From assembly GCA_904419105.1 (NCBI GenBank), contig CAJFQR010000001.1:1-52865 (forward strand): 52,865 bases of DNA. Reading direction: 5' to 3'. Positions 48,057-52,865 of the stretch are shown here, in pieces. The stretch is from Candidatus Avimicrobium faecavium. GTDB taxonomy: Bacteria; Bacillota; Clostridia; Oscillospirales; Ruminococcaceae. The number at the start of each line of letters is the position of its first letter. The first letter of the stretch is position 1. Position numbers and translations under genes: made by a program. The notes below the pieces were generated by a model that saw only the letters and a program-made list of their open reading frames with translations, searched no databases and was not told the origin of the DNA.

Positions 48057-49124
48057 TCAAATCACAAGAAAATACTTGCTGGTGGAGACGGCCAGCAGCA
48101 CCAGCAGCACCAGCATACAGCCGGTGGTGAAGAAGGCGGCCAGCTTGTGAGGGGTGGTCATCACCGTGCGGGCCGGATGCAGGGCGAACATCGACCGGTA
48201 GCGCCCAAGCAGCCAGCCCATCGCCGCAAAGCCCGATGCCAGGTAGAGAACATAGACCAGCAGGGTGAAGATCTGCTGCCCCTGGTAGGTGAGACCGGTG
48301 CTCACCGCCGAGAGGACCACCGCCAGGCCGTTGTTGACAAAGTGGATCAGGATGCCGGTGTACAGCGAGCCGGTGCGCAGGACAAAATAGCCAATGGCCA
48401 GCCCGGTGACAAAGGCCATCGGTGCCTGAACCAGATTGCCGTGGCAGAGCCCGAAGAGGATGGACGAGGCCAGCAGCGCGAATCCGTCGCCGAACCGCCG
48501 CAGCGACTGCATCACCGCTCCGCGGAACACCAGTTCCTCGACGACGGCCGGCAGCAGCGCCGCCCCGAGAAAGTAGAGGACGAACTCCACCGGTGCCGTG
48601 GGTACGACGGTGAGGGGACTGGTGGGATAGATGCCGAAGAGGGCGAACACCGACCCCATGGCTGACGCGCAGGAGGAACCGACCACTACGGCCATCAGCG
48701 AGATGGGCACTGCCGCCAGCGTGATGCGCAGATCCCGGCTGCGTTCCAGCGGGAAGGCGTTGTACCGGGGGATGCGGATCCGCCGGCAGTAGAGAAAGGC
48801 CGGCAGCAGCAGTGCCACCAGATAGGCTCCCATATTGGCCAGCTCGCTGACAGCGGTATACCCATCGTAGCTGAGGCTGCCGAAGAGGCTCTGCCCGAAG
48901 GAGAGCAGCAGCTGGTACACCGGCCCGGACAGCAGCAGGAAGCAGAGCAGCATCAGCGCGATGCCGGACGAATAGGTGCGCAGGATGCGCCGCTCATACT
49001 CCGCCCGGGGCGGCGGCGAAAAGCCGTACCCGGCCACATAGGTATACCCCCGGGGCTCACTGTTGCCCGCCAGAGGGTTGCGGTACAGGTCAAAGAACCC
49101 ATTGGACCCGCGTTTGTCCTGCAT
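48057..49124 (-). CDS. CPBP-family intramembrane metalloprotease (Abi/CAAX-like)
   Basis: 355-residue membrane protein with about eight segments. The CPBP/ABI motifs are VVEELVFRGAVMQSL (EExxxR), SSILFGLCHGNLVQ (FxxxH) and ILIHFVNNGLAV (HxxxN), which together form the glutamyl metalloprotease site. A cytoplasmic N-terminus of about 50 residues (DKRGSNGFFDLYRNPLAGN) precedes the membrane part. Relatives process prenylated or membrane proteins, sometimes in bacteriocin immunity; no such partner is seen here. ATG 49124 follows GGAGG. Confidence 0.87.
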   Translation of the reverse strand: MQDKRGSNGFFDLYRNPLAGNSEPRGYTYVAGYGFSPPPRAEYERRILRTYSSGIALMLLCFLLLSGPVYQLLLSFGQSLFGSLSYDGYTAVSELANMGAYLVALLLPAFLYCRRIRIPRYNAFPLERSRDLRITLAAVPISLMAVVVGSSCASAMGSVFALFGIYPTSPLTVVPTAPVEFVLYFLGAALLPAVVEELVFRGAVMQSLRRFGDGFALLASSILFGLCHGNLVQAPMAFVTGLAIGYFVLRTGSLYTGILIHFVNNGLAVVLSAVSTGLTYQGQQIFTLLVYVLYLASGFAAMGWLLGRYRSMFALHPARTVMTTPHKLAAFFTTGCMLVLLVLLAVSTSKYFLVI

Positions 49125-49185
49125 AAGCGTTCCTCCATAAACGGCCGCCGCCAGAGTGCAGCGGCCCAGTATCGTTTCTATCCGC

Positions 49186-49194
49186 ATTATACCA
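49186..49194 (-). promoter_or_regulatory. Extended -10 promoter of the CPBP gene
   Basis: TGGTATAAT on the minus strand, a consensus extended -10. Only a T-rich -35 precedes it. Confidence 0.5.
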
Positions 49195-49268
49195 CAGCTT
49201 TCCCCCGGAAAAAAACCGCCGATTTGTAAACGAACTGTGAGGATTTGGCGGAAAATGCGCCGCCGGTG

Positions 49269-49275
49269 CATAAAA
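49269..49275 (+). promoter_or_regulatory. Possible sigma-G -10 element of the spoVA operon
   Basis: CATAAAA loosely fits the forespore sigma-G -10 consensus (CATAnTA type), about 55 bases before spoVAC. No clear -35 at the right distance. Supported mainly by spoVA operons being sigma-G-controlled in Bacillus. Confidence 0.25.
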
Positions 49276-49329
49276 TCGGGCCCGACAGCGCAGAGTATCG
49301 GCAGAGGAAGAGAAAAAGGAGGCAATGCG

Positions 49330-49776
49330 ATGTCGATGACCGCACCGGAATACCAGGCCCTGGCCGCCCGGCTGGCCCCGAAGTCCAAACCCTGGGTGAA
49401 TGTGCCGAAGGCGTTTTTCACCGGCGGGTGCATCTGCGCCATCGGGCAGGGGCTGATCCTGCTCTACACCGGGCTGGGGCTGCCGGCGGATACCGCCTCC
49501 GGCGCCTGCAGCATGACGCTGGTGGCCCTTTCGGCGCTGCTCACCGGCCTGGGGGTCTATGACCGGCTGGCCCGGCACGCCGGGGCGGGCACGCTGGTGC
49601 CGATCACCGGCTTTGCAAATGCGATGGTCTCGCCGGCACTGGAGTTCAAAAACGAGGGGTTCATCCTTGGTATCGCGGCAAAAATGTTCGTCATTGCCGG
49701 GCCGGTGCTGGTCTACGGGCTGACGGCGTCGGTGGTGTACGGGGTGTTGCTCTGCCTCGGGCAGCTGGTGGTATAA
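49330..49776 (+). CDS. spoVAC: Stage V sporulation protein AC
   Basis: 148-residue membrane protein of the dipicolinic acid channel complex in the spore inner membrane. KPWVNVPKAFFTGGCICAIGQGL and ITGFANAMVSPALEFKNEGFILGIAAKMF are family signatures, with four to five membrane segments. In Bacillus SpoVAC acts as a mechanosensitive release channel. ATG 49330 follows AAGGAGG by six bases; another ATG five bases upstream is out of frame. First gene of spoVAC-D-E. Confidence 0.94.
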   Translation: MSMTAPEYQALAARLAPKSKPWVNVPKAFFTGGCICAIGQGLILLYTGLGLPADTASGACSMTLVALSALLTGLGVYDRLARHAGAGTLVPITGFANAMVSPALEFKNEGFILGIAAKMFVIAGPVLVYGLTASVVYGVLLCLGQLVV

Positions 49777-49803
49777 CGCAGGTTTCAAAAGGAGGGAGCG
49801 ACT

Positions 49804-50835
49804 ATGGCAACACCCATCGGAGGGCGCAGCTATCTCTTTGCCCGTCCGCCGGTGCTCCGGGGCTGGGCGGCGGTGGGCTCCAAGCGGGAGGGGGAAGGCC
49901 CCCTTGGCGGGGAGTTTGACGCCATCGAGCCGGACAGCACCTTCGGCCAGAAAAGCTGGGAGCGGGCGGAGAGCTTTCTGCACCACAAGGTACTGGAGCT
50001 GGCGGTGGCCAAGGCGGGGTTGTCCTACGCCGACCTGCGGGCCATTTTGGCTGGGGATCTGCTGGATCAGTGCACCGGCTCCACCTTTGCGGTGCGGGAG
50101 CTGGATGTACCCTATTTGGGCATTTACGGGGCCTGTTCCACGATGGCGGAGGGGCTGTTTCTGGCAGGGTTCCTCACCGAAGGGGGCATGGCGCCGGTGG
50201 CGGTGTCCACCGCCAGCCACTTCTGCACCGCCGAACGCCAGTACCGCTTCCCGCTGGAATACGGCGGCCAGCGTACCCCCACCAGCCAGTGGACCGCCAC
50301 CGGCGGCGGCGCAGTGGTGTTGGGCGGAGAGGGCGGCAGCGGCCCGGTGCTGCTCGGCGGCACCGCCGGAGCGGTGGAGGATCTGGGCATCAAGGATGCC
50401 GCCAATATGGGGGCGGCAATGGCCCCGGCGGCGGCCGCCACCCTGGGACGATTCTTTGCCGACACCGGCACCGTACCGGCGGACTACGACCTGGTGGTCA
50501 CCGGGGACCTGGGGGCGGTAGGAAGCGAGCTGCTTTACGCCCTCACCGAGAGGGAGGGGCTTCAGCTCCGGGGGCATCACACCGACTGCGGTCTGCTGCT
50601 CTACGACCGGGAGCGGCAGGATGTCCACGCCGGGGGCTCCGGCTGCGGATGCTGCGCGTCGGTGCTCTGTGCCCATCTGCTGCCGGCGCTGGCCGCCGGG
50701 GAACTGCGGCGGATCGTCTTTGCCGCCACCGGGGCGCTGCTCAGCCCGACCAGCAGCCAGCAGGGGGAGTCGATCCCAGGGGTGTGCCATGCGGTCTGTC
50801 TGGCAGCCGGAGAGGAGGACAGCCTATGGAAGTAG
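49804..50835 (+). CDS. spoVAD: Stage V sporulation protein AD (DPA-binding)
   Basis: 343-residue peripheral protein with a thiolase/KAS-III-like fold that binds dipicolinic acid for import into the forespore. Characteristic segments are FDAIEPDSTFGQKSWERAES, GDLLDQCTGSTFAVRELDVPYLGIYGACSTMAEGL and ASHFCTAERQYRFPLEYGGQR. HAGGSGCGCCASVL lies near the C-terminus. Starts at ATG 49804, 27 bases after spoVAC, and overlaps spoVAE by ten bases. Confidence 0.95.
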   Translation: MATPIGGRSYLFARPPVLRGWAAVGSKREGEGPLGGEFDAIEPDSTFGQKSWERAESFLHHKVLELAVAKAGLSYADLRAILAGDLLDQCTGSTFAVRELDVPYLGIYGACSTMAEGLFLAGFLTEGGMAPVAVSTASHFCTAERQYRFPLEYGGQRTPTSQWTATGGGAVVLGGEGGSGPVLLGGTAGAVEDLGIKDAANMGAAMAPAAAATLGRFFADTGTVPADYDLVVTGDLGAVGSELLYALTEREGLQLRGHHTDCGLLLYDRERQDVHAGGSGCGCCASVLCAHLLPALAAGELRRIVFAATGALLSPTSSQQGESIPGVCHAVCLAAGEEDSLWK

Positions 50836-51191
50836 TCATCGCTCTGGCCAGGGCCTTTTTGGTGGGAGGGAGCATCTGTGCGGTGGGCCAGGTTCTTATC
50901 GACCGTACCGCCCTGACCCCGGCCCGGATCCTGGTGAGCTTTGTGGTAGCGGGGGTGGTGCTCGGGGGACTGGGGCTCTACCAGCCGCTGCTGGACTTTG
51001 CCGGGGCGGGGGCCTCGGTGCCGCTTACCGGCTTCGGAGCGCTGCTGGCTCGGGGCGTCCGGGAGGCAGTGGCGGAGAGCGGCGCCCTGGGGGCGCTCAC
51101 CGGCGGGCTCACCGCCTCGGCCGGCGGCATCACCGCAGCGGTGGTCTGCGCGCTGACGGCGGCGCTCCTTTCCCACTCCAGGGACAAATAA
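50826..51191 (+). CDS. spoVAE: Stage V sporulation protein AE (SpoVAEb type)
   Basis: 121-residue membrane protein, third member of the minimal SpoVA channel. FLVGGSICAVGQVLIDRTALTPARILVSFVVAG and PLTGFGALLARGVREAVAESGALGALTGG resemble SpoVAC and the SpoVAEb family, with four membrane segments. ATG 50826 overlaps the spoVAD end by ten bases (coupled). It is the last gene of the operon; spoVAA, AB, AEa and AF are not present here, as in many Clostridia. Confidence 0.92.
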   Translation: MEVVIALARAFLVGGSICAVGQVLIDRTALTPARILVSFVVAGVVLGGLGLYQPLLDFAGAGASVPLTGFGALLARGVREAVAESGALGALTGGLTASAGGITAAVVCALTAALLSHSRDK

Positions 51192-51245
51192 CCGGAGGAC
51201 CGTCCTTCGGTTACATACGGAGGGAGACTTTTCCACAAAAAGGGG

Positions 51246-51274
51246 TTGACAGTCCGCTGCCGGTGTGGTATTAT
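51246..51274 (+). promoter_or_regulatory. Promoter of tRNA-fMet
   Basis: -35 TTGACA (51246-51251), 17-base spacer, -10 TATTAT (51269-51274). A TATAAT three bases further on would give too long a spacer. Confidence 0.7.
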
Positions 51275-51293
51275 AATTAAGCAAAGTAAATAT

Positions 51294-51369
<76 letters not shown>

Positions 51370-51371
51370 CT

Positions 51372-51411
51372 AAAAAGCCGGTGAAACCGTGGTTTCACCG
51401 GCTTTTTCTTT
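51372..51411. terminator. Terminator between tRNA-fMet and the integrase
   Basis: AAAAAGCCGGTGAAACC (51372-51388), loop GT, GGTTTCACCGGCTTTTT (51391-51407). Seventeen-base perfect stem with A/T runs on both sides, serving both convergent transcripts. Confidence 0.93.
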
Positions 51412-51470
51412 TTGTCCGGTTTTGCTTCTGACCCATACGCTGACCCAGACGGAGGGCCGAAGCGGGAAGA

Positions 51471-52622
51471 TCAGACACGGCTGGAGAGCAAATCCCGCAT
51501 GAGAGCCGCCGCCTGCCGCTGGGCAGGGGTGGTCACATGGGCATAGGTGTCCAGCGTAAACCCCGCCGAATAATGCCCCAGCATGCCCGAAACCGTTTTG
51601 ACATCGATGCCGTTTTGCAGCGCAAGGGTGGCGAAGGTGAGCCGGAGATCGTGAAAGCGGAGCCGTGGCAGACCGGCGCGTTCCAGAACCCGGTGCAGCA
51701 TGTGGAGCACACTGTCCGGGGAAAGCGGCCCGCCGGCAGGCCCTGGGAAAACCCAAGGGCTTGTCCCGACTTTCTCTTTTTGCTGTGCCAGAACGCCGAT
51801 TGTATCCTCTCCAAGAGGGAGGGTGCGGTAGGCGTTTTTTGTCTTCAGCGGGGCTTCCGTTACCTTCCCGCCAACCCTGGCCAGCTGGCGGCGGATATGC
51901 AGTTCCCGGTGCTGCCAGTCGATATCCTCCCAGCGAAGCCCCAGCAGTTCTCCCCGGCGAAGGCCGGTAGCCAGATCCAGATAATAGAGCTCCAATACCC
52001 CGCTGGCTTTTGCTTCCCGGAAGAAGGCGTTCAGCTGATCGGTTGTCAGGGTCCTGATCTCCTGTCGCTCTGCCCTGGGGAGAGCGCAGCCTGCCGCAGG
52101 GTTGGAGGGGATCAGGCGCTGCTGCACCGCCAGATCCAGCGCGGAGGAGAGGATTTGATGCAGGTTGCGGACCGTTTTTGCACTCAGTCCTCTGGGCTGC
52201 CCTTTGGATTCGGCCCGTACCACCCTGCCGCACTCCAGCAGCTTTTTGTAGAACTTCTGAATGTCCAGAGTGGTGAGCCTGTTCAGCGGAATGTTCCCGA
52301 TATTGGGGAGGATGTGGTTATCCAGATACCCCCGATAGGTGGCATGAAAGGAAGGGCGCACCTTGATCCGTGCATAATTTTCAAACCAGATCTCCATCCA
52401 CTGGCCCAGGGTGTATTTTTCCGCCCGGACGATATCCACCCGTTTGCTTTTTTCAATGGCTTTGGCGAGCTTCTCCTTCACTTCCGCCTGGGTCTTGCCC
52501 AGGACGTTTTTGTAGACAGCCTTTCCTGTTTCGGGATCGTGACCGGCGGTGTACCGGCCCTCCCAGCGGCCGTCCTTGCGCCTGCGGATGCTGCCCTCAC
52601 CATTGGCGCGTTTCTTTGCCAT
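51471..52622 (-). CDS. Tyrosine-recombinase integrase
   Basis: 383-residue site-specific recombinase. An N-terminal arm-binding domain (GEGSIRRRKDGRWEGRYTAG, about residues 8-60) is followed by a SAM-like core-binding domain (70-175) and the catalytic domain. Catalytic residues are R222 in ATGLRRGELLGL, K262, H324 and R327 in FHDLR, H350 in LGHYS, and nucleophile Y360 in TYAHV. The residue after R327 is Leu where most relatives have His (HDLRHTF), a modest departure. The ATG at 52622 follows AAGGGGG. The layout matches integrases of Clostridial integrative elements and phages. Confidence 0.93.
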   Translation of the reverse strand: MAKKRANGEGSIRRRKDGRWEGRYTAGHDPETGKAVYKNVLGKTQAEVKEKLAKAIEKSKRVDIVRAEKYTLGQWMEIWFENYARIKVRPSFHATYRGYLDNHILPNIGNIPLNRLTTLDIQKFYKKLLECGRVVRAESKGQPRGLSAKTVRNLHQILSSALDLAVQQRLIPSNPAAGCALPRAERQEIRTLTTDQLNAFFREAKASGVLELYYLDLATGLRRGELLGLRWEDIDWQHRELHIRRQLARVGGKVTEAPLKTKNAYRTLPLGEDTIGVLAQQKEKVGTSPWVFPGPAGGPLSPDSVLHMLHRVLERAGLPRLRFHDLRLTFATLALQNGIDVKTVSGMLGHYSAGFTLDTYAHVTTPAQRQAAALMRDLLSSRV

Positions 52623-52638
52623 GTGAGTTCCCCCTTTC

Positions 52639-52863
52639 TCACTCGAATAAATATTTCTTGCGCAGGTAATCGGCATGTTCCGGCGTAATCATTCCTTGAG
52701 CGGCGTTGATGCTCCCATACAGTTCTCCCCACAGACAGTCTAAGTACCTGGAGTTGGTGCGCAGCCCCTCTTTGTAGGCGTCCAGATCGTGTTGTAGGAA
52801 AGGCGGGAGGCCGGTTTCATATTCTTCTATGGTTGCCGGTTCCCGCGAAGCTTCTTCTCTCAA
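52639..52863 (-). CDS. Small mobile-element protein, possibly cut by the window edge
   Basis: At least 74 residues are visible, rich in acid residues and aromatics: EEYETGLPPFLQHDLDAYKEGLRTNS then a Cys-containing DCLWGELYGSINAAQGMITPEHADYLRKKYLF. Similar small soluble proteins beside integrases in Clostridial elements come to mind, but I cannot name a family or function. The gene ends 16 bases upstream of the integrase start. Its position is that of an excisionase, but I see no clear HTH. The start is beyond or at the window edge, so treat it as partial. Confidence 0.6.
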   Translation of the reverse strand: MREEASREPATIEEYETGLPPFLQHDLDAYKEGLRTNSRYLDCLWGELYGSINAAQGMITPEHADYLRKKYLFE

Positions 52864-52865
52864 GG

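Overview
The window looks like chromosome from a GC-rich, endospore-forming Firmicute, most likely an Oscillospirales gut anaerobe of the Flavonifractor/Intestinimonas/Lawsonibacter kind. The evidence is the spoVAC-spoVAD-spoVAE set, strong AGGAGG ribosome binding sites with some GTG/TTG starts, a BlaI/BlaR1-type regulator pair, an LPxTG surface protein with its own sortase, and an FprA flavodiiron protein. The taxon is inference. Gene order, promoters (usually -35, 17 bp, -10, often with TG before the -10) and intrinsic terminators can be read directly.

Layout. 1-5.9 kb: metal and stress genes, with a Zn/Cd-type P1B ATPase, a TIGR04076-type protein, an ArsR-AraC regulator pair, and a methyltransferase-CDF transporter operon on the minus strand. 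6.0-11.2 kb: a 58-residue Cys-rich protein, BrnQ, and two tandem APC permeases. 11.3-18.5 kb, minus strand: three tandem lipoproteins beside a BlaI/BlaR1-like pair whose sensor ectodomain is made of the same domains as the lipoproteins. 18.6-21.7 kb, minus strand: a DUF401-type permease, glycerate kinase and a small glutaredoxin-like protein. 22.2-32.4 kb: a 3,215-residue LPDTG surface protein with about fifteen Cna-B-like repeats, overlapping a sortase gene. 32.5-35.6 kb: a C-GCAxxG-C-C protein, an MBL hydrolase, a MarR operon with a small membrane protein, and an unknown protein. 35.7-46.2 kb: a MATE exporter, FprA, three APC permeases of a second subgroup (one decayed), a secreted unknown, PepT, and a frameshifted small membrane protein. 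46.3-49.1 kb, minus strand: Ogt, YbaK, TadA and a CPBP protease. 49.3-51.2 kb: spoVACDE. From 51.3 kb: initiator tRNA-Met followed by a tyrosine integrase and a second small gene, which looks like the left end of an integrative element running off the window.

How the genes fit together. Amino-acid and peptide uptake dominates: BrnQ, four intact APC permeases plus a fifth remnant, and PepT. The most unusual locus is the BlaI/BlaR1-lipoprotein cluster, where the regulator's extracellular part appears to be assembled from the same domains as its secreted neighbours. The giant Cna-B protein with its overlapping sortase gene is a self-contained surface-fibre module. Several transcripts (methyltransferase-CDF, first APC gene, MATE) carry a terminator-like hairpin between promoter and start codon, which suggests attenuation. 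No CRISPR array, rRNA or complete insertion sequence is visible.
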